NCBI GenBank assembly: GCA_026982315.1
Contig: JALSHI010000001.1
Span: 1-35,763, forward strand
DNA from: Lysobacterales bacterium
GTDB lineage: Bacteria; Pseudomonadota; Gammaproteobacteria; Xanthomonadales; Marinicellaceae
DNA: 35,763 nt
Direction of reading: 5' to 3'
In this document: positions 15,436-26,187 of the stretch, piece by piece
Position numbering within the stretch: the first letter of the stretch is position 1
How the letters are laid out: the number at the start of each line of letters is the position of its first letter
The notes under the pieces: generated by a model
What the model was told of the DNA's origin: nothing
The model's input: only the letters and a program-made list of their open reading frames with translations
The model's database searches: none
Position numbers and translations under genes: made by a program

Positions 15436-16584
15436 ATGTCTACCAAGTTCAGTTTTTCAGCCAGTCATGACGCAGTCGGATTTTTGACCAGCAATTGTCT
15501 CTCGGCTCCCGTACGGCTGGCTTTTGTCCTTTTTTCGGCTGTGGTTTTGACCGCCTGTGGCGGTTCAGAGCAAACCGCTGATGAAGCAACATCCGCCCCG
15601 CGGCTGGTGCGGGCCATTCATCCTCTGCCGGTGAGTGAGGCTGACCGCTGGCATCTGGTGGCTGATGTGGTACCGGAGAAATTATCGGCGTTGAGCTTCC
15701 TGATTGCCGGTCGCGTGCAAGAAAGGCGCGTGGATCCGGGGGATACGGTCGCAAAAGACGACGTGTTGATGGTATTGGATGACACGGATGTTCGCCTGAA
15801 ATTGAAAGCGCTGGAGGCGCAGCTCAAGGCGGCTGAATCGGACTTGGTGCTGGCGCGCAAGGAGTGGCAGCGGATTCAGAAACTGTTTGCCCGCAAACTG
15901 GTGTCCCAGGATGTGGTAGACAATGCCCGGAATCGCCTGAACAACGTGGTTTCGCGGGTGGAAGCGCTGCGCTGGCAATTGAAAGAATTGCAACGGCAGC
16001 TGGATTATACCCGCCTGAAAGCGCCTGCGGATGGCGTTATTATCTCCGTATTGGCGGAAAAGGGCAGTGTGGTGGCTCCGGGCCACCCGGTTCTTCAGAT
16101 GCAACTGGGATCGGCTGTGGAGTTTGCTGTGGGCATTCCTGCCGCGCGTTTGCAGCAACTGCCAAAAACGGCCACCGCCGAGGTGAATGGCAAACAAATT
16201 CCTGTGCGCCAGCGTTATTTGTCACCACAGGCCGACCCGGTGACCCGAACCTGGCCTGCGCGGTACCAGGTGTCTGACCCCGGCGCGCTTGCCACTCGGT
16301 TGGTGCCTGGGGATTTCGCCAAAATCTGGTTTAGCCAGCCGGTGGCGGAGCCTTTGCTCAAGCTGCCGGTTTCGGCTGTGTTTGCCGAGAACAGTCAGCA
16401 CTATGTGTGGCGTATTGATGCCCGTGAAAATCCCCCCAGGGTTCGCCGGGTAGCCGTGATAATCGTCAAAAATTTTCCAGCGTATGTGTGGGTGCGCGCA
16501 CCTTTGACAATTAAGGATCAGGTGGTGGCCATGGGTGTCCATTTGCTGAGCGAAAACGAACCGGTGCGGATTATTCAGCCATGA
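15436..16584 (+). CDS. RND efflux periplasmic adaptor (membrane fusion protein), lipoprotein
   Basis: A 382-residue HlyD/AcrA-type adaptor that bridges an inner-membrane RND pump to an outer-membrane channel. A lipobox VVLTAC in the first 45 residues indicates lipidation and anchoring to the periplasmic side. A biotinyl-lipoyl-like half (GRVQERRVDPGDTVAKDD) precedes an alpha-helical hairpin (about 110-190), then LKAPADGVIISV completes the lipoyl domain, followed by beta-barrel and membrane-proximal domains. GAGGA lies seven to eight bases before the ATG. Its stop overlaps the start of the RND pump (ATGA), so the two form one translational unit. The outer-membrane channel is not encoded nearby. 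Confidence 0.92.
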   Translation: MSTKFSFSASHDAVGFLTSNCLSAPVRLAFVLFSAVVLTACGGSEQTADEATSAPRLVRAIHPLPVSEADRWHLVADVVPEKLSALSFLIAGRVQERRVDPGDTVAKDDVLMVLDDTDVRLKLKALEAQLKAAESDLVLARKEWQRIQKLFARKLVSQDVVDNARNRLNNVVSRVEALRWQLKELQRQLDYTRLKAPADGVIISVLAEKGSVVAPGHPVLQMQLGSAVEFAVGIPAARLQQLPKTATAEVNGKQIPVRQRYLSPQADPVTRTWPARYQVSDPGALATRLVPGDFAKIWFSQPVAEPLLKLPVSAVFAENSQHYVWRIDARENPPRVRRVAVIIVKNFPAYVWVRAPLTIKDQVVAMGVHLLSENEPVRIIQP

Positions 16585-19500
16585 GCCGCTTTAATCTGTC
16601 ATCCTGGGCCATTCGTGAGCGGGCCATTACCACTTATCTGGTGATCGTGGTTTTGCTTGCCGGTATTTACTCTTTTCTGAACAATGGTCGCGCCGAGGAC
16701 CCGCCATTCAGTGTCAATATGATGGTGGTGACCACCTTATGGCCCGGCGCCACGGTTGAGGAAATAGAAAACCAGGTGGCCGATCCACTGGAAAAACGCC
16801 TGGAGGAAATCCAGTATTTTGATTATGTGCAGTCCAAGGTGCAGCCTGGCCGCGTGGACATGCTGGTGAGCTTTGCGGATTCGACCCCCAATGGTATCTC
16901 TGAAGACTTGTTTTACCAGGTGCGCAAACGCCTGGGTGATGAAGCCAGCCGGTTGCCCCAGGGTGTCATTGGGCCATTTTTTCGTGATGACTTCAAGGAT
17001 GTTTACTTCACCCTGTACGCCCTGACAGGCGATCAGGTGCCGCAGAATCAACTGGTGGATCTGGCCGAAGACCTGCGCAAGCAACTTCGCCGGTTGCCCG
17101 GGGTGAAAAAGGTCAACCTGATCGGTGAAAGACAGCCGGTGATTTATATGGATTTCGACCAGGAAAAAATGACGGCCCTGGGGTTTAATCAGCAACAGGT
17201 TCAACAAGCAATTCTGGCCAATACCCAGGTTACAGCCGGCGGATTTTTTGAAACGGAGGGGCCGCGGTTATATCTGCGGGGACAGCAGCCGCCATCTGCT
17301 GATATGGTCGAACGGTTACGGCAGCTGCCATTGTTTGCCGCTGGCAAGGCGGTCAAACTGGGAGAACTGGCGGATATTTATCGCGGCTTTCAGGATCCGC
17401 CGGACTATCTTGTTCATGACCGAGGTCGTGAGGCCGTTTTGTTGGGTGTTGTCATGGCCGGTGGTGCCAATGGCCTGAAGCTGGAAGAAGTGCTGTCCGC
17501 GTTTGAAAATCGCATTAAGGCTCATTTGCCAGCCGGTATCGAAATGGACAAAATCACCAATCAGGCGGATGCCATTCACCAGGCAGTGGACACTTTTCAG
17601 ATCAAGTTTTTTGCCGCTTTGCTGGTGGTGATGATTGTTTCTTTTATCTCCCTGGGCCTGCGTGCCGGCATTATTGTGGCGCTGGCTGTGCCCTTGACGC
17701 TCTCTTTGACATTCGCCCTGATGAAGCTGTGGAGCATTAATTTTGACCGCATTTCATTGGGTGCGCTGATTATTTCTTTGGGCCTGTTGGTGGATGACGC
17801 CATTATTTCCATTGAGATGATGCTGGTAAAAATGGCCGAAGGCCTGGATAAAATTCGCGCTGCGGCCTATGCCTGGACGTTAACCGCGGCCCCCATGCTG
17901 GTGGGCACACTGGTGACGGCTGTGGGCTTCTTGCCCATTGGTCTGGCTCAATCCCGCGTGGGCGAGTACGCTGGCAATATTTTCTGGGTGGTGGGCATCG
18001 CCCTGATCGCTTCCTGGCTGGTGGCAGTGATTTTTACGCCATTTCTCGGGGTGGTACTGCTGCCGGACAAGCTCCCCCCGAAAATGCTCAAAAACCATTT
18101 TGAGAATCCTTTTTACCAAGCCATTGGCCGTGCGGTGGCCTGGTGTATTCGCCACAAGTGGCTGGTTATCGGTGTCACGATGGGGGTCTTTCTTCTGGCG
18201 GTTGCGGGCATGAATACGCTGGTCCAGAAGCAGTTTTTCCCCAATTCCGACCGCCCCGAGTTGCTCATTGACATTAACCTGCCCCATGGCAGCTCCATTC
18301 AGGCCACCGAAAAGCTGGTGTCCCGTATCGAGACAGAGCTATTGGCGGAAAAAGAAGTGCGCTCCCTTTCTGCCTATGTTGGCCGCGGCGCTCCCCGTTT
18401 CTTTCTGGCCTTGAATCCGGAACTGAATAACCCCGCCTACGGCAATATTGTGGTGGTGGCCAATGACTGGAAAGCGCGCGACCGGCTGCGGGAGAAAATG
18501 CTAAAACGCGTCGCCGCCGGTGAATACGCCCAGGCCAGGGTGCGGGTATATCCCCTGTTGTTTGGCCCGCCTGTGCCCTGGCCGGTCTCTTTCCGGGTGA
18601 TTGGTAAGGACGCTGAAACCTTGATCCACATTGCCCGGCAAATCAAGCAACGCATGATGCAGATGCCGTTTTTGCTGGATCCGAACCTGTCCTGGGAGTA
18701 TCAGGTTGAGAATCTGAACCTGCAATGGGATCTGGAACAATTGGCGAAGCAGGGCTTGACCCGGAAAACTGTTCTGGATCAGCTTCATGCCTGGCTGAAT
18801 GGCGCGGTCAACGCCCAGTTGGGAGAAAACCTGCGTACGGTCAATGCGATGATTCGGGGTGAAAACAGCACGCGAAGGAATGTGCATCTGCTGGAGTCAG
18901 TCCCCATCAAACTGGCCAATGGCCAAAGCGTGCCGCTGGGACGTTTGGCCCACATTGTGACAGGTACCGAATATCCGTATCTGGAACGCCGCAATCGTGA
19001 GCGCTATGTGTCAGTCAATGCTGAAATCAGGGGGCATTTGCAGCCGCCTGATGCCACCTTGAAGGTCTGGAACCAGATTCAGGATATTGTCAAAAGCTTG
19101 CCTGAAGGGTATCGCATAGAAATTGCCGGCTCGGTGGAAAAATCCAGCCAGGCGCAGGATTCACTGAAAGCCAATGTACCCTTGATGATACTGCTCATGA
19201 CGGCGCTTATCATGTTTTATGTGCGTTCATTCACCAGCCTGTTCATGGTTTTGATGACCGCGCCACTTGGGCTTATCGGTGCGGTGTTTGCATTGGTGGT
19301 GTTTAATCAGCCCTTTGGTTTTGTCGCCAACCTTGGTCTGATTGCATTGGGTGGAATACTCATGCGCAATACCCTGATACTGATTGCCCAGATTGACGAA
19401 AACATTCATGTCAAGCAAATGCCGGTGGGGCGCGCGGTGCTGGAGGCCACTGTGCATCGGGCCCGGCCAGTGATTTTGACGGCACTGGCGGCCATATTTG

Positions 19501-19655
19501 CATTTATGCCGTTGACCGAATCGACTTTCTGGGGACCGATGGCTTTTGTGTTGATTGGTGGTGTGGCGGTGGGCACTTTTCTGACCATTTTTTTCCTGCC
19601 GGCCCTGTATGCTGCCTGGTACCGGGTTTCCCTGGAAACCGATGCGGTGGTCTGA
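16581..19655 (+). CDS. RND-family efflux transporter (AcrB-like inner-membrane pump)
   Basis: A 1024-residue proton-driven pump. It shows the duplicated RND layout: TM1 near residues 15-34, a large periplasmic loop, TM2-6 from about 340 to 490, TM7 near 530, a second periplasmic loop and TM8-12 from about 855 to the C-terminus. The proton-relay pair Asp405-Asp406 is present in GLLVDDAIISIEMM. The first periplasmic loop begins with the family-typical TLWPGATVEEIENQV. Length is normal and intact. The adaptor gene precedes it with a 4-bp overlap. The sequence falls in the broad multidrug (HAE1/HAE3-like) group; substrates cannot be predicted. Confidence 0.95.
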   Translation: MSRFNLSSWAIRERAITTYLVIVVLLAGIYSFLNNGRAEDPPFSVNMMVVTTLWPGATVEEIENQVADPLEKRLEEIQYFDYVQSKVQPGRVDMLVSFADSTPNGISEDLFYQVRKRLGDEASRLPQGVIGPFFRDDFKDVYFTLYALTGDQVPQNQLVDLAEDLRKQLRRLPGVKKVNLIGERQPVIYMDFDQEKMTALGFNQQQVQQAILANTQVTAGGFFETEGPRLYLRGQQPPSADMVERLRQLPLFAAGKAVKLGELADIYRGFQDPPDYLVHDRGREAVLLGVVMAGGANGLKLEEVLSAFENRIKAHLPAGIEMDKITNQADAIHQAVDTFQIKFFAALLVVMIVSFISLGLRAGIIVALAVPLTLSLTFALMKLWSINFDRISLGALIISLGLLVDDAIISIEMMLVKMAEGLDKIRAAAYAWTLTAAPMLVGTLVTAVGFLPIGLAQSRVGEYAGNIFWVVGIALIASWLVAVIFTPFLGVVLLPDKLPPKMLKNHFENPFYQAIGRAVAWCIRHKWLVIGVTMGVFLLAVAGMNTLVQKQFFPNSDRPELLIDINLPHGSSIQATEKLVSRIETELLAEKEVRSLSAYVGRGAPRFFLALNPELNNPAYGNIVVVANDWKARDRLREKMLKRVAAGEYAQARVRVYPLLFGPPVPWPVSFRVIGKDAETLIHIARQIKQRMMQMPFLLDPNLSWEYQVENLNLQWDLEQLAKQGLTRKTVLDQLHAWLNGAVNAQLGENLRTVNAMIRGENSTRRNVHLLESVPIKLANGQSVPLGRLAHIVTGTEYPYLERRNRERYVSVNAEIRGHLQPPDATLKVWNQIQDIVKSLPEGYRIEIAGSVEKSSQAQDSLKANVPLMILLMTALIMFYVRSFTSLFMVLMTAPLGLIGAVFALVVFNQPFGFVANLGLIALGGILMRNTLILIAQIDENIHVKQMPVGRAVLEATVHRARPVILTALAAIFAFMPLTESTFWGPMAFVLIGGVAVGTFLTIFFLPALYAAWYRVSLETDAVV

Positions 19656-19688
19656 ATAGACAGAGTAAGACAAAACCGGAGAACGTCC

Positions 19689-20096
19689 ATGTTCCGCACA
19701 GAAATTACGGTTTCCACTTCAGGACGAGGCTTTTATTCACTGGATGAAGCACTGAATGCAGCAATTTCCCAAAGCGGGATCAGTGAAGGCCTGTGTCATG
19801 TGTTTTTGCGACATACATCGGCCTCACTGGTGGTGACGGAAAACGCCGACCCGGACGTGCGGTTGGATTTGGCGCACTTTATGAGCCGGCTGGTCCCTGA
19901 TGGTGAGCGGCATTACCGTCATCACATGGAAGGCCCCGATGATATGCCAGCGCATATCCGTAGTGTGTTGACGCAAGCAGAAACCACAGTGCCAGTGCAG
20001 TCGGGCGTGTTGGGGTTGGGCACCTGGCAAAGCGTTTTTTTATGGGAGCACCGCCTGCACAGCCACCAGCGGCGGTTGCTGGTGACGGTTTTCTAG
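19689..20096 (+). CDS. yjbQ: YjbQ/UPF0047 family protein (secondary thiamine-phosphate synthase)
   Basis: A 135-residue protein of the compact YjbQ family. Conserved elements are CHVFLRHTSASLVVTENADP, the VPDGERHYRHHMEGPDDMPAHI His/Asp-rich active-site stretch and GTWQSVFLWEHR near the C-terminus. Family members have weak thiamine-phosphate synthase activity and can rescue thiE mutants when overexpressed; the natural role is uncertain. It follows the RND pump by 33 bp and may be read from the same transcript. It is convergent with the small membrane protein gene at 20118, with only 21 bp between them. Confidence 0.9.
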   Translation: MFRTEITVSTSGRGFYSLDEALNAAISQSGISEGLCHVFLRHTSASLVVTENADPDVRLDLAHFMSRLVPDGERHYRHHMEGPDDMPAHIRSVLTQAETTVPVQSGVLGLGTWQSVFLWEHRLHSHQRRLLVTVF

Positions 20097-20117
20097 CAGA
20101 CAAGGTATGAAAGCGGG

Positions 20118-20357
20118 CTATCGTTTTCGAAAGTAGGACGTGATGCGCTGCCAGGTGTCCCGTCCCAGCAAAGCGATGGCGCCGAGAAAAGCGGCTTCGG
20201 CGGCAATAATCAGCCCCGTGGCAATCAGCGTTTTATGTTGGGTAGGCACCGGAAGCCACGGGATCAGCAAAAAGCTTGTCCAGCCGCTGATGGCAATGGC
20301 CAATAGAGTGTAGCCTGCCAATGGCCCATATTTTGTCTGCCAGCCCGTTTTTGTCAT
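20118..20357 (-). CDS. Small two-helix membrane protein (transporter-suffix-like)
   Basis: A 79-residue protein with two predicted membrane helices (about 13-33 and 43-65) and a basic C-terminus (WQRITSYFRKR). The pattern, with ALLGRDTW after the second helix, resembles the small proteins annotated as transporter suffix domain proteins, whose role is unknown. Its start codon overlaps the Hpt gene's stop (ATGA on the minus strand at 20354-20357), so it is the last gene of a coupled operon with the Hpt and OmpA-like genes. Confidence 0.65.
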   Translation of the reverse strand: MTKTGWQTKYGPLAGYTLLAIAISGWTSFLLIPWLPVPTQHKTLIATGLIIAAEAAFLGAIALLGRDTWQRITSYFRKR

Positions 20358-20692
20358 GGTACCTTGCCATGTTGATCGAGATGCTGCTGGTAAATCGCCT
20401 GCATCAGTTCCAGCAATTCCTCAAGCATGCTTTTGGCTCTGACCAGGCTTTCTTTGGCGCAAATGATTTCTTCTTCCAGCGCCAGGCAGCGCCGGCTAAG
20501 TTCCGGAAAGCCATAACTGCCACTAGACCCGGCCAATTGATGTAACAGTGCGATGACTGTGTCACAATCCTCTCGCGCCCGTGCAGCGCGCAAGGTGGCC
20601 ATTTTTTCCGGGAATGAATCCAGGTATTTACGCTGCAAGGCCAAAAAACCCGGGCTGGGCGGTAGCCGTTCCTTTTCATCATCCCGGCCCAT
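20354..20692 (-). CDS. Stand-alone Hpt phosphotransfer-domain protein
   Basis: A 112-residue all-helical protein whose core LLHQLAGSSGSYGF matches the histidine phosphotransfer consensus; His51 is the predicted phospho-acceptor. The remainder is helical (about 12-110), as expected for a four-helix Hpt bundle with no other domain. Such proteins relay phosphate between a hybrid kinase and a response regulator. The only kinase in this window (11601-13031) is not a hybrid and would not need it, so its partner lies elsewhere. The gene starts six bases after the stop of the OmpA-like gene. GGGGA abuts the ATG and is too close to be ideal, so coupling from the upstream gene is likely. Confidence 0.82.
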   Translation of the reverse strand: MGRDDEKERLPPSPGFLALQRKYLDSFPEKMATLRAARAREDCDTVIALLHQLAGSSGSYGFPELSRRCLALEEEIICAKESLVRAKSMLEELLELMQAIYQQHLDQHGKVP

Positions 20693-20698
20693 TCCCCG

Positions 20699-22744
20699 TT
20701 AATCCCGCAGACAGACCGCCACTGTGGCGGTGGAAGTGGCGCCGAACGGGTCGGTAATGGTGTAGGTGAACGATTCGTCCAGCATGTAGACGCCTCTGGG
20801 GGGTGTATAGGTTAGTGTGCCATCGGCGTTGATGGCAACAGTGCCTTGCAAGCCCGTGGTGTCCACAGAAAGGATACTTATCGCATCACCGTCGGGGTCG
20901 TTATCATTCCCAAGCACATCCAGAACATGCGGGGCATTGGTCATGAGGATAAAAGGACCGTCATCCACGGCGACCGGCGCCTCGTTGGTGACATTTACCG
21001 TAACAGATGCTGTAGCCTGTCCCCCATGGCCGTCGTCCACGGTGTAAGTGAAGGTATCAGTGCCCACAAAGCCGGGATTGGGCGTGTAGGTGAGGCTGTC
21101 TCCGTTATTGACCACATGGCCGTTGGCCGGCTGTTCGATATTGACAATGCTCAGGCTGTCACTTTCAGGATCAGTATCATTATTCAAGACCGGAATCACG
21201 ATAGAGCCCTGGCTGTGGTTGACATTGATGGTGTCATTAGTCGCTTGTGGGGCCTCATTCAAGACCACCACTTCTCCCAATGTGGTTTTAACCTCGGTTT
21301 TTTTGAAACGGAAGGTATCCACATTGCGTTTGTGTTTGATGGGATTGCGCAAGGCGCGATCAATCCACGCAGGTGGCGCCGCAACAGGTTTTTTGACCCA
21401 TTTAACCGGTATTTCATCAGCGGGAATCTCCGCCTCTTGCACCTGTTTTTCCACAGTCAGGAAGCTGATTTCCACACGGCGGTTCTTCCGCCGGTGGGCT
21501 TCGTCAATGTTGGGTTCCAGTGGCTCGGCTTCGCCTTTGCCGTATGTGACAATGCGTTCGGCGGGAATGCCCTGGGCAATCAGATAATCCCGGGCCGCGG
21601 CCGCCCGTCGTTTTGACAGGCCCAGATTATACGTTTCGGTGCCCAAATCGCAGGTATGTCCCACAACGCTGATTTTGCTGGCCAGGTCAAGTTTTTTGAT
21701 CTTCTCGGCCAGTTCGCTAAGCAACTGTTTGGATTCGGGTTTCAGAACCGCCGAATCCAGATCAAAGAAAGTTCGGCTGGACAGATTGACCTGATTCTGT
21801 ATCACCTGGCGACGTTTTTCCTTAAGCGCACCCAGGGCTTGTTGGTCGATGACCTTGAACTGTTTAACGGGCTGGACTGGTCGGTAGGTGGTGCCAAAGT
21901 CGTAGCGATACATAAGCACTGCCCGGGTGTCATCGCTACTGGCCTGAAAATCGCCGGTTTTGTGCAATTGCTCCACGGATAAAGCCAGACTGTGACCGGT
22001 GTTGCGGAAATATTTTTCCAGGTTCAGGCTGGCCGTCCACTGTTCGCTGTTATAGTCGCCTGTTTCGAAGTCCACACCACCGGATACGCGCACCAGTGAC
22101 TGTTCAAAAAACCGGCCAATGCGGCCGCCTATGCCCAGGTTGTAGGCCTGTTCATACCACAAGGTCGTGGTTTCAATGGTTTGGAGCTGCTCGGTGGGGT
22201 GGTTCCCCATGGCTCCATTGATGATGCTGGTCTGGATATCGGTGAGACGGTCCGTTAGTCGCTCATTGGTGAGTCCCTTGCTCAGGGAAAGGGACCAGAA
22301 ACGATTATTGCGCTCAGCACCGGCGCCGAGGGTCAGTTTGCGGTCATCAAAGCTGTTTTGATCCACTGCGGCGAAGATCTTCCAGATTGATAATTTATCG
22401 GCATGGTCAATCAGGTCCTTTTCGTCTTTGGCGCCGCGAATCCAGTGATAATTGAGTTTTAGCCCACCTGCGCCATCGGCATACCAGGCTTCGCCCAGCC
22501 AGTTGCTGCGCCAGTTGCTGCCAAAGGACTTGAGCAATTCCGCGGCCACATCGCCATTGTCGGTGATGCCGATGCCCAGGCGTGTTTGGTCGCCGGCAAA
22601 GGTCATCTGCACGCTGTCGGTGGCGGTGCCTTCGTCGTTTGGTGGGTTTTCAGAGGTGCGGGTTGTATCGGCAATCACGGGGAAACTGATGGCAAGCCCC
22701 AGTGAAAGCCGGACCCAGCGCGTGTGCAAGCTGTTCAAAAGCAT
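20699..22744 (-). CDS. OmpA-like outer-membrane protein with two C-terminal cadherin-like repeats
   Basis: A 681-residue envelope protein. Residues 1-25 are a signal peptide (cleavage near PVIA). About 40-290 alternates strands and aromatic residues and looks like an outer-membrane barrel or beta-rich domain. Residues about 325-430 are an OmpA/MotB peptidoglycan-binding domain (FFDLDSAVLKPES, GHTCDLGTETYNLGLSKRRA with Asp366, HRRKNRRVEI). After a Pro/Lys-rich linker come two repeats of about 90 residues (498-586 and 588-676) with NNDTDPESD, GNDNDPDGD and FTYTVDDGHGG motifs, typical of calcium-binding tandem-95/cadherin-like domains. This order is unusual, since such repeats are normally extracellular. 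No strong ribosome site precedes the ATG at 22744. First gene of an operon with Hpt. Confidence 0.85.
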   Translation of the reverse strand: MLLNSLHTRWVRLSLGLAISFPVIADTTRTSENPPNDEGTATDSVQMTFAGDQTRLGIGITDNGDVAAELLKSFGSNWRSNWLGEAWYADGAGGLKLNYHWIRGAKDEKDLIDHADKLSIWKIFAAVDQNSFDDRKLTLGAGAERNNRFWSLSLSKGLTNERLTDRLTDIQTSIINGAMGNHPTEQLQTIETTTLWYEQAYNLGIGGRIGRFFEQSLVRVSGGVDFETGDYNSEQWTASLNLEKYFRNTGHSLALSVEQLHKTGDFQASSDDTRAVLMYRYDFGTTYRPVQPVKQFKVIDQQALGALKEKRRQVIQNQVNLSSRTFFDLDSAVLKPESKQLLSELAEKIKKLDLASKISVVGHTCDLGTETYNLGLSKRRAAAARDYLIAQGIPAERIVTYGKGEAEPLEPNIDEAHRRKNRRVEISFLTVEKQVQEAEIPADEIPVKWVKKPVAAPPAWIDRALRNPIKHKRNVDTFRFKKTEVKTTLGEVVVLNEAPQATNDTINVNHSQGSIVIPVLNNDTDPESDSLSIVNIEQPANGHVVNNGDSLTYTPNPGFVGTDTFTYTVDDGHGGQATASVTVNVTNEAPVAVDDGPFILMTNAPHVLDVLGNDNDPDGDAISILSVDTTGLQGTVAINADGTLTYTPPRGVYMLDESFTYTITDPFGATSTATVAVCLRD

Positions 22745-22791
22745 AGGAGATAATCTGCATGGAATTACGTAATATTAACAATATGCGAACG

Positions 22792-22809
22792 CAAAAACCA
22801 TGGTTTTTG
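22792..22809. repeat. Perfect 18-bp palindrome upstream of the OmpA-like gene
   Basis: CAAAAACCATGGTTTTTG reads the same on both strands and lies 48 bp before the OmpA-like start codon. It could be a regulator-binding operator or a weak AT-rich terminator for the DUF3379 transcript; the low GC content makes a terminator less convincing. Confidence 0.5.
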
Positions 22810-22867
22810 TGGAGAAAGGCCGGTGAAGTCAATGGCGCGCAGGCGTGACAACCGCATTGGTGGTTGT

Positions 22868-23623
22868 TTAGAGAGGCTGGTGCTTTGCCGGCTTGCTGGC
22901 TTGGTCGGGTTGTGTGGTGGACGGAGCGGGCTGTTTCATGGGTTTCAGTCGGCGGATCCAGCCGTTTTCCACCTGGGCGATTTGCCGGTTGCTATTGCCG
23001 ATAATGGCGGCAGCGCCTTCTTCCAGCGCCACAATAGCGCCTTTCATGTCTTTCACCTCAAATTCGATGCGTTTGGACAACTGGGCCTTAGGCATATAGA
23101 GAATGGTCACCGGCCCGGAGTCTGTCATCAAAACCATGCGCGCACCGGTGCCACCAGGTGTCGGGCAGGTTTTCATAAAGCGCACATGCCCTAAGTTGCC
23201 TTCTATGCGGGTGTTCAGGCTGGCCAGAAGCTGTTCTACTTTTTCTTTGGGCAGCTCTGATTCGGTCATGAATTCAGACGGCTCCATCATTAAAGCTTCC
23301 AGCACAAACTGCTCAATGGGGCCAGGGTGGTTTTTCCACCACCAGGAAGTACCCACGGCGGTGACCAGAACCAGGGATGCGGCAATGGCCAGCCAGCGCC
23401 GGTGAATGAGGCGGTAGGCATGACCGGCCTGATAAAAAGTAATGCGGCTTTTCAAATCATCAGGAACCGGTACTTGCAGGGCCTTGGCCAGGCTGGCTTC
23501 AAACTGCATGGCTTCATGCCATGCACGGCGCAGTTTCGGGTCTTTTTCCCGTGCGGCGATGAACTCCGGATCCAGGCTGTGGGGATCGGTTTCAATCTGT
23601 GTTTGGAAGTCAGTGCTGTTCAT
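22868..23623 (-). CDS. DUF3379 family protein, probable anti-sigma partner
   Basis: A 251-residue protein with a soluble N-terminus (1-75), one membrane helix (about 77-96, LAIAASLVLVTAVGTSWWW) and a periplasmic C-terminal domain of about 150 residues. The conserved EFMTESELP region and KTCPTPGGTGARMVLMT match DUF3379, a family found next to ECF sigma factors in Gammaproteobacteria. The start at 23623 lies 11 bp after the sigma factor stop, which marks a two-gene operon. By position and topology it is a likely membrane anti-sigma factor, though it does not show a canonical zinc anti-sigma HxxxCxxC motif. The tail is Pro/Lys/Gln-rich. Confidence 0.8.
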   Translation of the reverse strand: MNSTDFQTQIETDPHSLDPEFIAAREKDPKLRRAWHEAMQFEASLAKALQVPVPDDLKSRITFYQAGHAYRLIHRRWLAIAASLVLVTAVGTSWWWKNHPGPIEQFVLEALMMEPSEFMTESELPKEKVEQLLASLNTRIEGNLGHVRFMKTCPTPGGTGARMVLMTDSGPVTILYMPKAQLSKRIEFEVKDMKGAIVALEEGAAAIIGNSNRQIAQVENGWIRRLKPMKQPAPSTTQPDQASKPAKHQPL

Positions 23624-23634
23624 GCGCGTGCAGA

Positions 23635-24162
23635 TTAAAAAGGCTGCTGGTTGTGACGTCGCTTGCGAGGGGTTTTGTTTAGCTGGTTTTTGATTTGTTT
23701 GCGGGCCCGAAACAATTGCGTCATAACCGCTGAAGGTGAGCTGTTCAGCAGTCGGGCGATTTCCTCGCAGGTGAACCCGCCGAGCACTTGCAAAAGCAGG
23801 GGCTCCCGGTATTTGGGTTCCAGGTTCCACATGGCTTGCCGGATAATGTCTATTTCATGTTTGCGTTCCGGGCCGTGTATATGCTGGTCTTCAATATCAA
23901 AGGGAATGTCTTCAAGGCTGGACGTGGGCAGGGTTTTCCGTTCTAAAGTCCGCAAGAACTCACGCCGGACGATGGTATACAACCAGCTTTTAGCAGCTTT
24001 GGTTTCTTTTAGGGAGTCCAGCCCGCGCCAGGCCCGCAACCAGGTTTCCTGGGTGATGTCGTCAGCCACGCTATGGCTTTTGCTCAGCCACAGCGCATAC
24101 CGGTAGAGATCATCGGCAAATTGGGAAACCAGTGCGTCAAACCGCCGTTGTTTCAGTTTCAT
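23635..24162 (-). CDS. ECF RNA polymerase sigma factor
   Basis: A 175-residue sigma-70 family factor of extracytoplasmic type. Region 2 (about 8-75) has ALWLSKSHSVADDITQETWL and the DITQETWLRAW core-binding/-10 recognition stretch. Region 4 (about 115-165) has EPLLLQVLGGFTCEEIARLL and the recognition helix SSPSAVMTQLFRARKQI. Sigma-1 and region 3 are absent, as expected. Paired with a DUF3379 membrane protein that probably controls it. Target promoters cannot be deduced here; neither its own upstream region nor those of neighbours show an obvious shared ECF motif. Confidence 0.92.
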   Translation of the reverse strand: MKLKQRRFDALVSQFADDLYRYALWLSKSHSVADDITQETWLRAWRGLDSLKETKAAKSWLYTIVRREFLRTLERKTLPTSSLEDIPFDIEDQHIHGPERKHEIDIIRQAMWNLEPKYREPLLLQVLGGFTCEEIARLLNSSPSAVMTQLFRARKQIKNQLNKTPRKRRHNQQPF

Positions 24163-24227
24163 ACTGTATGAGACCCCATCTGTGGCAGTTTATTGCATGA
24201 TTGATGCGTTTGAACAGCCTTGGGTCA

Positions 24228-26150
<1,923 letters not shown>

Positions 26151-26187
26151 TTACAATCCTTCATCCATGTGAACACAGAGCGCCAGC

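Noticed and set aside
20354-20692. Hpt protein as a relay partner of the kinase at 11601-13031
   Set aside because: That kinase is a classical, non-hybrid sensor with its own adjacent regulator and needs no Hpt intermediate.
22848-22867. ACAACC/GGTTGT inverted repeat directly after the DUF3379 stop as terminator
   Set aside because: No T-run follows on the minus strand and the stem is only six bp.
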